A program made the translations under genes and the position numbers. From Nonomuraea harbinensis (GTDB lineage: Bacteria > Actinomycetota > Actinomycetes > Streptosporangiales > Streptosporangiaceae), in assembly GCF_019396385.1 (NCBI RefSeq), contig NZ_JAHKRN010000023.1, forward strand, positions 62,001 through 126,000: a stretch of 64,000 bases of DNA, written 5' to 3'. The notes under the pieces are model-generated. The model was not told the origin of the DNA. It made no database searches and worked only from the letters and a program-made list of their open reading frames with translations. This document shows, piece after piece, positions 24,112-32,569 of the stretch; within the stretch, counting starts at the first letter, position 1; each line of letters opens with the position of its first letter.

Positions 24112-25269
24112 TCAGGCGCCTTCTCGCGAGGGTGGCGGCAGAGGGGCGGTGGCGGCTTGGGCGAAGCGGCGGGCCAGCTGGGCGAACGCGTCCTTGAGCT
24201 CGGGCGGGCCGACGACCTCGATGTCGGCGTCGAACCTGCCGATGCTCGCGGCGAGTCCGGCCCACGACCAGGAGCCCAGGACGAGCCGGCAGCGGTCCGC
24301 GCCGAGTTCCTCCACGACGCCGTCACGGAGATAGCGCGAGACGGTGGCGGCGGGCAGCCGGAGCACCACCTCACCCCGGCAGGGCCAGTCACCGGAGCCA
24401 CCACCGCGGAACCGGCCCGCCACGAACGCGGCCACATCGCCTCCGGGCACCTCACGCGCAGCGAAGTGGGGCCCGTTGGGCGTGCGCGGGCTGATGCGAT
24501 CAACGCGAAAGGTCCGCCAGTCGTCGCGATCAAGATCCCAGGCGACGAGATACCACCGCCCACCCCAGGTGACAAGATGATGCGGCTCCACCCGGCGAGG
24601 CGGCCGCATGCCGTCATCCGTCGGTGACGCGGGCACGTCGTCCGTCGGACATGCGGGAGCGCGATCGTCGGTCGGCGATGCGGGGGCGTACCGGCGGGGT
24701 GGGCGGATGTTGTCGTCCGTCGGAGACGCGGGAGGGTGATCGTCCGTCGGTGGCCGGGAGGCGGGGCTGATGATCAGGGAGGCGGGGGCGTAGTCGAAGC
24801 GGAGGACTTCGCGGGCGCGGACGGCGGCGCCTAGCGCAGCGAGTACGCCGCTGCCGACCTGTGGGAGCGGGTGGGGGGCGGGTCGCTCGACGGCGGTGAT
24901 CTGGAGGGTGTCGATCCGGTGGCGCAGGCGCGCGGGCATGACCTGGCGGACGGTGGTCAGCGCGCGTGCCGCCGCTTCCCCGATGCCGGCGCCGCTGGCG
25001 GCGGCGGTCTGGAGCGCCACGGCCAGCGCGACGGCCTGCTCGTCGTCGAACAGCAACGGGGGCAGGTCGGCGCCGGCGTCGAGCCGGTACCCGCCGTCGG
25101 GACCTTTGGCGGCCACGATCGGGTAGCCGAGCTCGCGCAGGCGGTCGACGTCGCGGCGGACGGTGCGCGGGCTGACGTCCAGCCGCTCGGCCAGCACCGC
25201 TCCGGGCCAGTCGCGGCGCGCCTGGAGCAGCGAGAGCAACGCCAGCAGCCGTGCTGAGGTCTTCGGCAT
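24112..25269 (-). CDS. WYL-domain transcriptional regulator with Pro-Thr-Asp-Asp repeat insertion
   Basis: A 385-residue regulator with an N-terminal HTH (LDVSPRTVRRDVDRLRELGY) and a WYL effector domain (LVTWGGRWYLVAWDLDRDDW, FRVDRIS). ATG 25269 follows GGGAGAC. Between the first WYL strand (FDYAPA) and VEPHHLVTW it carries about 50 extra residues with repeated PTDD units (PPTDDHPPASPTDD, CPTDDVPASPTDD). The insertion is encoded by five copies of an 11-bp unit near TCGTCCGTCGG (24613-24753). WYL regulators often control DNA repair or stress genes. It is divergent from the VOC gene and may control it. Confidence 0.88.
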   Translation of the reverse strand: MPKTSARLLALLSLLQARRDWPGAVLAERLDVSPRTVRRDVDRLRELGYPIVAAKGPDGGYRLDAGADLPPLLFDDEQAVALAVALQTAAASGAGIGEAAARALTTVRQVMPARLRHRIDTLQITAVERPAPHPLPQVGSGVLAALGAAVRAREVLRFDYAPASLIISPASRPPTDDHPPASPTDDNIRPPRRYAPASPTDDRAPACPTDDVPASPTDDGMRPPRRVEPHHLVTWGGRWYLVAWDLDRDDWRTFRVDRISPRTPNGPHFAAREVPGGDVAAFVAGRFRGGGSGDWPCRGEVVLRLPAATVSRYLRDGVVEELGADRCRLVLGSWSWAGLAASIGRFDADIEVVGPPELKDAFAQLARRFAQAATAPLPPPSREGA

Positions 25270-25370
25270 GTCTCCCATATTGCCGTGAGTAGCGGCCACA
25301 ACCTGACCGCTACCCCTGCGACTGTTGTCCCCGGAACACCACGAAACCCATGAAGAGGTCAGGAGCCGAA

Positions 25371-25793
25371 ATGTCCGTCAAGTCCGTGACTCATCTGAAC
25401 TTCCGCGGCGACGCCCGCCCGGCGCTCGAGTTCTACCGTTCCGTCTTCGGCGGCGAACTCACCGCCGTGACGTACGAGGACGCCGGGATCGTGCGGAACC
25501 CCGCCGAGGCGGACCAGGTGATGTGGGGCCAGGTGATCGCCGGCGACGGCTTCCACGTGATGGCCTACGACGTGCCCGCCGGGATGCCGTGGGACCGGGG
25601 TGACAACTCGTTCTTCGTCTCACTCCGCGGCGAGACCGCCGAGGAGGTCACCGCCTACTGGGAGAAGCTCTCCGCCGGAGCGACCGTCGCGCGGCCGCTG
25701 GCGCCCGCGGAATGGGCGCCGCTCTACGGGATGCTCACGGACCGCTTCGGCGTCGTCTGGGTCCTGGACGTGGCGAGCGAATACAGCGGCTGA
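25371..25793 (+). CDS. VOC-superfamily (PhnB/3-demethylubiquinone methyltransferase-like) protein
   Basis: A 140-residue protein opening VKSVTHLNFRGDARPALEFY, the standard start of PhnB-like VOC proteins, with FGVVWVLDVA near the end. The beta-alpha-beta fold dimerises and may bind a metal or small ligand. ATG 25371 follows AGGAG. It is divergent from the WYL regulator and the arrangement suggests control by it. The true substrate of PhnB-like proteins is generally unknown. Confidence 0.85.
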   Translation: MSVKSVTHLNFRGDARPALEFYRSVFGGELTAVTYEDAGIVRNPAEADQVMWGQVIAGDGFHVMAYDVPAGMPWDRGDNSFFVSLRGETAEEVTAYWEKLSAGATVARPLAPAEWAPLYGMLTDRFGVVWVLDVASEYSG

Positions 25794-25905
25794 GCCACAG
25801 GCGCACGCCGCACTCTCGCGACCACACCCCCAGAACGACGACACCTCCCAGAACAACCCCGGAAACGACGACGCCCCCGGAAGCACGACGAGGAAAGTGA
25901 CCACC

Positions 25906-27027
25906 ATGACGATGCGGCCCCCGGTGCGGACCGTTCTCGGTGAGCGGGCGCTGAACCGCGCGACGCTCGCCCGGCAGTTGCTGCTCGAGCGCGCCGACCT
26001 GCCGGTCACCGGCGCCGTGGCGCACCTGTGCGGGCTGCAGGCGCAGGAGCCTCAGGAGCCGTTCGTCGGCCTCTGGTCGCGCCTGCGCGCGTTCGACCCG
26101 GCGGCGCTCTCCGGTCTGCTGGTCCGGCGGAGCGTGGTGCGGGTCCATCTGATGCGCCGCACCGTGCACCTCGTCACCGCCGGTGACGTGCTGGCCTGGC
26201 GGGCGCGCCACGACGCCATGCTGCGCCAGCGCGTGCTCGGGGTCTACCGTCGCGAGCTCGCCGGGGTGGACCTGGACGAGCTGGCCGCGGCGGGCCGGGC
26301 GGTGATGGCCGACGGCGAACCGCGTTCGATGGCCGAAGTCGTGGAGGCGCTCGCCGGGCGCTGGCCGGAGCCGGGACGGCGGGCCCTGGGCGAGATGGTG
26401 ATCTCCGCCCTCGTCCCGGTGGCGCAGGCGCCCCCGCGCGGGCTCTGGCGCGCGAGGGCGGGGGTGCGCAACGTGCTGCTCTCGTCCTGGCTGGGGCGCG
26501 AGATCGACCCGCATGTCCCGGACGGCTCCGACCCGGTCGGCCAGGCGCTGGTGCGGCGCTATCTCGCCGCGTTCGGCCCGGCCGCCACGGCCGATCTGCG
26601 CGCCTGGTCCGGCCTGGCCGGGCTGCCGGGTGCGGTGGCCGCGGTACGGGAGGAGCTGGTCTCCTTCCGTGACGAGCGGGGCCGGGAGCTGCTGGACCTG
26701 CCCGACGCGCCGCGCCCCGACCCCGACACGCCCGCCCCGGTGCGGTTCCTGCCGGCGTTCGACAACGCGATCCTCGGTTACCACGCCCGGGGCCGGATCA
26801 TCGACGACGCGCACCGGGGCCTGTCGGTCGCCGGCGCCCGCGTCGTCCTGGTCGACGGCCGGGTCGCCGCGACCTGGACCGTCGAGTCGGGCACCGTGAC
26901 GGTCACCCCGCTGCGCCGCCTCAGCCCGGCCGACCGGACAGCCGTGGCCGACCAGGGACAGCAACTGGCGACGTTCCTGTCCGACGGCGACAGTGACGGC
27001 GTCCGGATCACCGCATCCCCCCACTGA
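25906..27027 (+). CDS. Winged-helix DNA-binding domain protein (YcaQ/AlkX-like family)
   Basis: A 373-residue protein of the winged-helix DNA-binding family in which LLLERADLPVTGAVAHLCGLQAQEPQEPFVGLWSR is the usual N-terminus (positions about 20-55) and LPAFDNAILGYHARGRIID marks the C-terminal conserved block. Related YcaQ proteins are DNA glycosylases that unhook interstrand crosslinks; actinobacterial members often protect against DNA-alkylating antibiotics. ATG 25906 follows GAGGAAAG. The gene lies downstream of the VOC gene in the same direction, 112 bp away. Repair activity is inferred from the family. Confidence 0.8.
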   Translation: MTMRPPVRTVLGERALNRATLARQLLLERADLPVTGAVAHLCGLQAQEPQEPFVGLWSRLRAFDPAALSGLLVRRSVVRVHLMRRTVHLVTAGDVLAWRARHDAMLRQRVLGVYRRELAGVDLDELAAAGRAVMADGEPRSMAEVVEALAGRWPEPGRRALGEMVISALVPVAQAPPRGLWRARAGVRNVLLSSWLGREIDPHVPDGSDPVGQALVRRYLAAFGPAATADLRAWSGLAGLPGAVAAVREELVSFRDERGRELLDLPDAPRPDPDTPAPVRFLPAFDNAILGYHARGRIIDDAHRGLSVAGARVVLVDGRVAATWTVESGTVTVTPLRRLSPADRTAVADQGQQLATFLSDGDSDGVRITASPH

Positions 27028-27087
27028 CCACCGGACGCCGTGGCGTCGGGTCTGGCGGGGCGGGCGGTCAGGCGCAGGCCGGCGACG

Positions 27088-27927
27088 TCATGGGGCGTTG
27101 GCGTTCAGGATCGGGATGAGGTTCTCCTCCTCGTAGTCCAGGTGTGCCTCCACCTGCGCGGTCAGCCGGTCCACCTCCGCCGACACCGCCGCCCGGTCGG
27201 TGTGCTCGCCCGCGACGAGCCGCTGCAGCTCCTCCAGGAGGCGGGCGATCTCCTCGTGCTCGCGGCGCAGCCGGGCCATGACGTCGGCGATCTCCGGGTA
27301 CTGCTCGTCGAGGTGCGGGAACATGTGGGCGTCTTCCATCGTGTGGTGGTGGCTCAGCCCCTGGCAGACGGCCAGGCAGTTGATCCGCAGTTGCGCGCCC
27401 AGGCCGCCGCCGGACTCGGCGACCTCCTTGCGGACGATGGCCAGCTCCTTGCGGAAGGCGTCGTGGATGAGCTTGAGCCCGTCGCCGGGCCGCGCGGCGG
27501 CGGGGGCGGGCGGGCCCGCGAGGTCGAGTGCCACCACGGGCAGGGGGCGGCCGGACGCGGTCTCGTACCGTGCCCATCCGGGGTCGGTCCCGGTGGCGCG
27601 GGCGAAGATCCGGTCGCGTTCGGCGCCTTCCAGGATGCGCGCGTCGGCCTCGTACGTGAACGCGCCGGTTTCGACGGTGACGCGCGGGTTCTTGCGGAGG
27701 TTGTGGAACCAGGCGGGGTGGCGGGGGGAGCCGCCGGCGGAGGCGATGACGTACAGCCGGCCCGGATCCTCGTCGAGCAGGTAGCCGAGCGGGGTGGTGC
27801 GGCGGTTGCCGGTCCTGGCGCCGGTGGTGGTCAGCAGGAGCAGGCGGGCGTCCTCGAAGGGCGGCCCGACCCGGCCCTGGCCGGCCCTGAACTGCTCGAT
27901 GACGTGCTGGTTGAAGTCCATGGTCAT
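27088..27927 (-). CDS. Deazaflavin-dependent nitroreductase fused to a hemerythrin domain
   Basis: A 279-residue two-domain protein. Residues 1-130 are a Ddn-type F420-dependent nitroreductase domain (LLLLTTTGARTG, TTPLGYL, HPAWFHNLRKNP). Residues about 140-279 form a hemerythrin HHE bundle with iron-ligand-type motifs SHHHTMED, FPHLDEQYPE, REHEEI and HLDYEEENLIP. The ATG at 27927 or the second ATG two codons later could start it. Ddn proteins reduce quinones or nitro compounds with F420H2; hemerythrin senses or stores oxygen or NO. A combined redox-protection role is plausible but untested. Confidence 0.88.
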   Translation of the reverse strand: MTMDFNQHVIEQFRAGQGRVGPPFEDARLLLLTTTGARTGNRRTTPLGYLLDEDPGRLYVIASAGGSPRHPAWFHNLRKNPRVTVETGAFTYEADARILEGAERDRIFARATGTDPGWARYETASGRPLPVVALDLAGPPAPAAARPGDGLKLIHDAFRKELAIVRKEVAESGGGLGAQLRINCLAVCQGLSHHHTMEDAHMFPHLDEQYPEIADVMARLRREHEEIARLLEELQRLVAGEHTDRAAVSAEVDRLTAQVEAHLDYEEENLIPILNANAP

Positions 27928-28331
27928 GCGGTGCTCTCTCCGATCGGTGGGAAAGCCCGCACGCCGACCGCGCGGAAAAGCGCATAGCTGGCGGAGCTAT
28001 GAAGCGAAAAAAGGGGAAGCGGGGACGGCGCGCAGGCGCGGTTCAGGTCAGGCGCGTCCGTGTGAAGTGGTCACGGTGTCGTCCCCTTACGTCGCGGCCT
28101 CCATGCCGCCGCAGTCCTCCCATGCGGCGTCACGCGACCTGCCGATCATTCAACGCCGCCCGTTCGACGGCTGTCAAATCCCGTCCCGGTGTTTGCGGGC
28201 GGGGACGCGGCTCGGCTAATGTCGCCATCCCAGCTATGGACGAGGAGGTGAGACCGATTCCCGCACGTACCCGCCGGGTGCTCTCACCTCACGACATCTG
28301 CCCGGTCTAGCCGGCCGGGGGGAGAGCGCCC
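27928..28331 (+). promoter_or_regulatory. Intergenic region with promoter-like boxes and a possible leader ORF
   Basis: This 404-bp divergent gap holds no recognisable full gene. TTGCGG (28194-28199) and TAATGT (28218-28223) at 18-bp spacing look like a promoter for the methyltransferase. Downstream, ATG 28235 opens a 24-codon reading frame ending at 28309, 22 bp before the methyltransferase start; it could be a leader peptide, but it lacks a clear ribosome site. Confidence 0.35.
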
Positions 28332-29120
28332 GTGACATACCGAAAGGCGCTCATGTCCCTTGCCGCCATCGTCACCCGGCTCCGCGCCGCGGGCTGCGTC
28401 TTCGCCGAGGACGAGGCACGCCTGCTGGCCGCCGCCGCCCCCGATCCCGCCGAGCTGGCCCGCCTGGTGGAGCGCCGCGCCGCCGGCGAGCCGCTGGAGC
28501 ACGTCCTGGGCTGGGCCCGTTTCCGCGGCCTGCGTATCCAGGTCGATCCTGGCGTCTTCGTGCCGCGTCCGCGCACCGAGTTCCTGGCCGAGCAGGCGAT
28601 CGCCGCCGCGCCCGGCCCGGCGGCGGTCGTGGTGGATCTGTGCTGCGGGTCCGGCGCGCTCGGCGCCGCCCTGGTGGCGGCGCTGGGCGAGGTCGAGTTG
28701 CACGCCTCCGACATCGACCCCGCCGCCGTCGCCTGCGCCCGCCGCAACCTGCCGGGCGCCCGGGTGTACGAGGGAGATCTGTTCGATCCGCTGCCCGCCG
28801 GGCTGCGCGGCCGGGTGGACCTGCTGCTGGCCAACGTCCCGTACGTGCCCACCGGCGAGATCCCGCTGCTGCCCGCGGAGGCCCGCCTGCACGAGGCCCG
28901 GGTGGCGCTGGACGGCGGCGGGGACGGGCTGGAGGTGCTGCGCCGGGTGGCCGCGTCCGCCGGGCGGTGGCTGGCCCCCGGCGGTCACCTGCTCTTCGAG
29001 ACCGGCGGCCGGCAGGCGGCGCACGCGGTCGAGGCGATCGCCCGCCATGGCCTGACACCCCGCGTCGCCCACTCCGGCGACTGGGACGCCACCGTCCTCA
29101 TCGCCACCCGGCAGGGCTGA
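28332..29120 (+). CDS. PrmC/HemK-like glutamine methyltransferase
   Basis: A 262-residue SAM-dependent methyltransferase. The HemK-type N-terminal helices include GEPLEHVLGWARFRGL, followed by the SAM site VVDLCCGSGALGAAL and acidic SDIDPAAVACARRN. The catalytic NPPY of PrmC is NVPY here (LLLANVPYVPTG), a change seen in an actinobacterial side group of PrmC homologues. GTG 28332 follows a G-rich GGGGGGAGA. PrmC methylates the GGQ glutamine of release factors; this copy stands away from prfA, so it may act on another protein. Confidence 0.85.
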   Translation: MTYRKALMSLAAIVTRLRAAGCVFAEDEARLLAAAAPDPAELARLVERRAAGEPLEHVLGWARFRGLRIQVDPGVFVPRPRTEFLAEQAIAAAPGPAAVVVDLCCGSGALGAALVAALGEVELHASDIDPAAVACARRNLPGARVYEGDLFDPLPAGLRGRVDLLLANVPYVPTGEIPLLPAEARLHEARVALDGGGDGLEVLRRVAASAGRWLAPGGHLLFETGGRQAAHAVEAIARHGLTPRVAHSGDWDATVLIATRQG

Positions 29121-29186
29121 CCCCGATGAGTTTCCGGGCGGCCCGAGGTCTGCCCGGGGAAGTGACGGAAGGACGGGAGGCCCGCG

Positions 29187-29747
29187 ATGGGCAAGCTGAT
29201 CTACTCGATGATCACCTCGCTGGACGGCTACGTGAGCGACGAGAACGGCGACTACGGCTGGGGCGCGCCGGACGAGGAGTCGCACACGTTCGTCAACGAG
29301 CACATGCGGTCGATCGGCACCTACCTCTACGGCCGCCGGATGTACGAGACGATGGTCTTCTGGGAGACCGCGCACACGCTGCCGGACCAGCCGCCGTTCA
29401 TCCTGGAGTGCGCGAAGGTCTGGCAGGCCGCCGACAAGGTCGTCTATTCGACGACGCTGGAGGAGGTGTCCAGCGGGCGGACCCGGATCGAGCGGGCTTT
29501 CGACCCGGAGCGGGTGCGTGAGCTGAAGGCGGCCTCCGACCGCGACCTCACCGTCGACGGGCCGGACCTGGCGGCGCAGGCGATCCGGGCGGGGCTGGTG
29601 GACGAGTTCCAGCTCTTCGTCGGGCCGGCGGTCGTCGGCGGCGGCGTCCCGTTCTTCCCCGCCGGGGTGCGCGCCGACCTGGAGTTGCTGGACGAGCGGC
29701 GCTTCGGCAACGGGGTGATCTTCCTGCGTTACGGGGTCGGGCGGTAG
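29187..29747 (+). CDS. Dihydrofolate reductase-family (RibD C-terminal-like) protein
   Basis: A 186-residue protein beginning MGKLIYSMITSLDGYVSDEN, the typical start of the YyaP/RibD-C dihydrofolate reductase-like family, with LYGRRMYETM and LVDEFQLFVGPAVVGGG. ATG 29187 follows GGAGG. Members bind NADPH and a pterin-like ligand but seldom replace true DHFR. The next small gene follows by 28 bp and may be cotranscribed. Confidence 0.88.
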   Translation: MGKLIYSMITSLDGYVSDENGDYGWGAPDEESHTFVNEHMRSIGTYLYGRRMYETMVFWETAHTLPDQPPFILECAKVWQAADKVVYSTTLEEVSSGRTRIERAFDPERVRELKAASDRDLTVDGPDLAAQAIRAGLVDEFQLFVGPAVVGGGVPFFPAGVRADLELLDERRFGNGVIFLRYGVGR

Positions 29748-29775
29748 CCGCGGCCGTGTGGGGTAGGGGACGGCC

Positions 29776-29925
29776 ATGGCATCGCTCATGGACCGGGTGC
29801 GCGCGTACATGCGCAGCCCGAAAGGCAGGCAGACGGTCGAATCGGCCAAGCGGATGGCCCGCGACCCCCGCAACCAACACAAGGCCAGGCACTTCCTGGA
29901 CAAGTTCCGTTCCCGGCGGCACTGA
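29776..29925 (+). CDS. Small basic conserved protein (49 residues)
   Basis: ATG 29776 to TGA 29925 encodes 49 residues, MASLMDRVRAYMRSPKGRQT onward, with many Arg/Lys and an RARDPRNQHKAR-like second half (here KRMARDPRNQHKARHFLDKF). It is amphipathic and basic, resembling short actinobacterial proteins of unknown function. GGTAGGGGACGG ahead offers a ribosome site. It lies 28 bp after the reductase-like gene on the same strand. The function is unknown. Confidence 0.6.
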   Translation: MASLMDRVRAYMRSPKGRQTVESAKRMARDPRNQHKARHFLDKFRSRRH

Positions 29926-30034
29926 CGGCTCTTTCGTGACGGCGGCGCCCGGCGTGGCGCCGCCGTCGCCTTGCGCGGACACCCCAGATATTTCACATTT
30001 GACTTATATAAGCGTTGCCTGAAACACTCTGTTC

Positions 30035-30388
30035 GTGCACGCGTTCGACATTCTCGGTGATCCGGTCCGGCGCCGGATCCTGGAGCTGCTCGCCGGCGGC
30101 GAGCTGAGCTCCGGTGAGGTCACCGCCGTCATCCAGCGTGAGCACGGCATCTCCCAGCCCGCGGTGTCGCAGCATCTGAAGGTGCTGCGCGACAACGGCT
30201 TCGCCACCGTGCGCGCCCAGGGCACCCGGCGTTTCTACGTCGTGAACCCGGCGCCCCTGCGCGAGGTCGACCAGTGGCTGGACCGCTTCCGCGGCTTCTG
30301 GGAGCAGCGCCTCGACGCGCTGTCCACGGAGATCGCCCGCGGCAAGCGGGAACGCCGTGCCCGCGACAGCCATCCGACAGAAAGCTGA
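30035..30388 (+). CDS. ArsR-family transcriptional regulator
   Basis: A 117-residue winged-helix repressor: FDILGDPVRRRILELL, then SQPAVSQHLKVLRDNGF as the recognition helix. There are no metal-binding cysteines, so it is the type paired with AHSA1 proteins rather than a metal sensor. GTG 30035 starts it. The upstream gap is AT-rich (CATTTGACTTATATAAGCG, 29996-30014). Gaps of 5 and 4 bp to the next two genes make one operon of ArsR, AHSA1 and VOC, a common actinobacterial set. Confidence 0.92.
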   Translation: MHAFDILGDPVRRRILELLAGGELSSGEVTAVIQREHGISQPAVSQHLKVLRDNGFATVRAQGTRRFYVVNPAPLREVDQWLDRFRGFWEQRLDALSTEIARGKRERRARDSHPTES

Positions 30389-30393
30389 CTTCG

Positions 30394-31005
30394 ATGGACA
30401 TCATCGACGAGATCACCCGTACCCATCGCGAGGTGCGCGACACCGGCGAGGCCAAGGTCGTCGAGCTCACCCGCCACTACGACACCGGCCTGGAGGATCT
30501 CTGGGACGCCTGCACCAGCGCGGAGCGCATCTCGCGCTGGTTCCTGCCGATCACCGGCGACCTGCGGCTCGGCGGCAGCTACCAGCTGAAGGGCAACGCC
30601 GGCGGCGAGGTCCTGTCCTGCGAGCCGCCGAACCGGTTCAGGGTGTCATGGGTGATGGGTGAGGCCCCGGCGTCGTACGTGGAGGTGCGCCTGGCGGCCG
30701 ACGGCGACCGCACCCGCTTCGAGCTGCGCCACGAGGCCGTGGTGCCGCCCGAGTTCTGGGAGCAGTTCGGTCCCGGCTCGGTCGGCGTCGGCTGGGACCT
30801 CGGGCTGCTCGGCCTGGCGCTGCACCTGACCGGCGGCGAGAAGGTGGACGAGGAGCACTTCCACGAGACCGATGAGGGGCGGGAGTTCATCGTCCGCAGC
30901 AGCGGGTCCTGGGGCGAGGCGTTCCGGGCCTCCGGCGCCTCGCCCGAGCTGGCCGCCGCGGTGACCGCCGCGACCACCGCCTTCTACGCACCCCCCGCGG
31001 AGTGA
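30394..31005 (+). CDS. SRPBCC/AHSA1-family protein
   Basis: A 203-residue protein of the START/Bet v1 fold: VVELTRHYDTGLEDLWDACT, then ISRWFLPITGDLRLGGSYQ and GWDLGLLGLALHL near the C-terminal helix. AHSA1-type proteins bind hydrophobic ligands or assist chaperones. ATG 30394 lies five bases after the ArsR stop, so translation is coupled. It is probably derepressed together with the following VOC gene when the ArsR protein is released. Confidence 0.9.
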   Translation: MDIIDEITRTHREVRDTGEAKVVELTRHYDTGLEDLWDACTSAERISRWFLPITGDLRLGGSYQLKGNAGGEVLSCEPPNRFRVSWVMGEAPASYVEVRLAADGDRTRFELRHEAVVPPEFWEQFGPGSVGVGWDLGLLGLALHLTGGEKVDEEHFHETDEGREFIVRSSGSWGEAFRASGASPELAAAVTAATTAFYAPPAE

Positions 31006-31009
31006 CGCG

Positions 31010-31405
31010 ATGCCCAAGAAGATCACGCCGTTCCTCATGTTCGAGGGCAGGGCGCAGGAAGCGATCGACTTCTACCTGAAGGTGTTCGACGACGCGGAGG
31101 TGATCTCCGTGGTCCGCTACGGCCCTGGCGAGCCGGGGCCGGAGGGCAGCATCCAGCTCGCCCACCTGCGGGTCTGCGGGCAGGAGTTCCTCTGCAACGA
31201 CAGCTATGTGTCGCACGCCTTCACGTTCACCCCGTCGCTGTCGCTGTTCGTGGAGTGCGAGTCGGAGGAGGAGATCGACCGGCTCTACCCGGTGCTGTCG
31301 GAGCAGGGCGGGGCGATGATGCCGCTCGGCCAGTACGGCTTCAGCGCCAAGTTCGCCTGGGTGGCCGACCGGTTCGGCGTCTCCTGGCAGCTCAACCTGC
31401 CCTGA
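31010..31405 (+). CDS. PhnB-like VOC protein
   Basis: A 131-residue protein, KITPFLMFEGRAQEAIDFYL at the start and GFSAKFAWVADRFGVSWQLN at the end, typical of PhnB-like VOC proteins (about 130-150 residues). It is third in the ArsR operon, 4 bp after the AHSA1 gene. It is a distant paralogue of the VOC protein at 25.4 kb. The ligand is unknown. Confidence 0.9.
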   Translation: MPKKITPFLMFEGRAQEAIDFYLKVFDDAEVISVVRYGPGEPGPEGSIQLAHLRVCGQEFLCNDSYVSHAFTFTPSLSLFVECESEEEIDRLYPVLSEQGGAMMPLGQYGFSAKFAWVADRFGVSWQLNLP

Positions 31406-31408
31406 CGG

Positions 31409-32569
31409 TCAGCCGAGCAGCGCGGCCGGGTCGCGGGCGGGCGGGCCGGCGGGCCACCAGGTGTCGCCGCGCCGCTCGAAGGGGTACCACCGGCCGTCCC
31501 TGCCGTATCTGAGCTGGCGGTCGCCGATGGTCCAGCGGTTGCGGGCCCACTCCACCCCGGCGGGTGGCTCGCCCTCCCAGGCCGCGTCCAGCATGGCCCG
31601 CGCCCTGGCGAGGTCCTGCCGGGCGGGGGTCCACGCCGTCTCCAGCGCCTCCAGCCCGGCGGCGCCGCCGTGTCGCCAGGCCGCCACCTGGGCGTCGAGG
31701 CCGAGGTCGAGGCCGAACGCGGCGCTCATCCGTACCCGGTCCTGGTGTTCGGTCAGAACCGGCAGGCGGCCGGAGACGAGCAGGTCGCGCGCCCGGGAGG
31801 CGGCGGAGGCGGCCAGCACCTCCAGCGCGGCCACGTCCACGCCGGGGGCGGGCTCCAGCCCGAGCGGCGCGTGGGGGGCGTCCAGCGGGGGCGGGTCGGG
31901 CAGCGGGGGCATCCCGCGCGCGAAGGCCTCGCGCGCGGGCGTGCCCGGCAGCGTCCCGGCCCGCGCGCCCGTCGCACCGCCAGTGCCCGCCGCGCCCTCG
32001 GCGCTCTCGCTCCGCGCGCCCGGGATGTCTCGTTGGTGGAGCGCCTCGATCAGCTCCTGCTCGCCCCGGCCGCGTAGCAGCAGCAGGACGAAGGGGTCGG
32101 CGTCGAGGAGCCAGGAGGCCTGGTAGCAGAGCGCGGCCGCGTGCCGGCACGCCCAGTCGGGGCACGAGCATTCCGGTTCCAGGTCGCCGACCGCGGGCAG
32201 CAGCGGCACGCCGGCGGCCTCGGCGGCCCGTACCAGGTCGTGGGGCATGTCGCGGTCGAGCAGGGCGGCGATGTGCCCGGCCTTGGCCGCCACCTGGTCC
32301 AGGAAGCGGTCCCATGCGGCGTCGGAGAGCTGCTCGACCCGCACGACCGTGTCGTGCTCGTGCTCGGCGACGGAGGCCAGCCGCCCGGGGCTGACGGTGA
32401 TGGGGCCGAGTTGCCCGGTCTTGGCGTAGGCGCGGCCCCGCTGGAGGAGCCCCTGGTCGAGCGAGGTGTCGGCGAGGGCCTTGAGCCAGGCCTGGCCCCA
32501 CCAGGTGGTGGCGAAGCGGGCGCCGGCGCGCTGGCGGGGGAAGGCGGGGAAGCCGCGGGCGGCGGTCAT
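31409..32569 (-). CDS. SWIM zinc-finger protein
   Basis: A 386-residue protein with a SWIM zinc-binding motif CSCPDWACRH near residue 135 (C-x-C, C-x-H). The N-terminus FARTTW-like FATTWWGQAWLKAL and C-terminus GDRQLRYGRDGRWYPFERRG are typical of the family partner of bacterial SNF2 helicases. ATG 32569 overlaps the helicase stop as ATGA. A low-complexity Ala/Gly/Pro linker follows the zinc finger. It probably works with the helicase on DNA. Confidence 0.88.
   Translation of the reverse strand: MTAARGFPAFPRQRAGARFATTWWGQAWLKALADTSLDQGLLQRGRAYAKTGQLGPITVSPGRLASVAEHEHDTVVRVEQLSDAAWDRFLDQVAAKAGHIAALLDRDMPHDLVRAAEAAGVPLLPAVGDLEPECSCPDWACRHAAALCYQASWLLDADPFVLLLLRGRGEQELIEALHQRDIPGARSESAEGAAGTGGATGARAGTLPGTPAREAFARGMPPLPDPPPLDAPHAPLGLEPAPGVDVAALEVLAASAASRARDLLVSGRLPVLTEHQDRVRMSAAFGLDLGLDAQVAAWRHGGAAGLEALETAWTPARQDLARARAMLDAAWEGEPPAGVEWARNRWTIGDRQLRYGRDGRWYPFERRGDTWWPAGPPARDPAALLG

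Noticed and set aside
20463..24617. Very long minus-strand reading frame of about 1380 codons
   Set aside because: It is antisense to the IclR and SpoIIE genes; only a short part carries the permease ectodomain, and that belongs to a broken gene.
27034..27047. GACGCC-GT-GGCGTC as terminator between convergent genes
   Set aside because: The stem is only six pairs with a two-base loop, too small to call.
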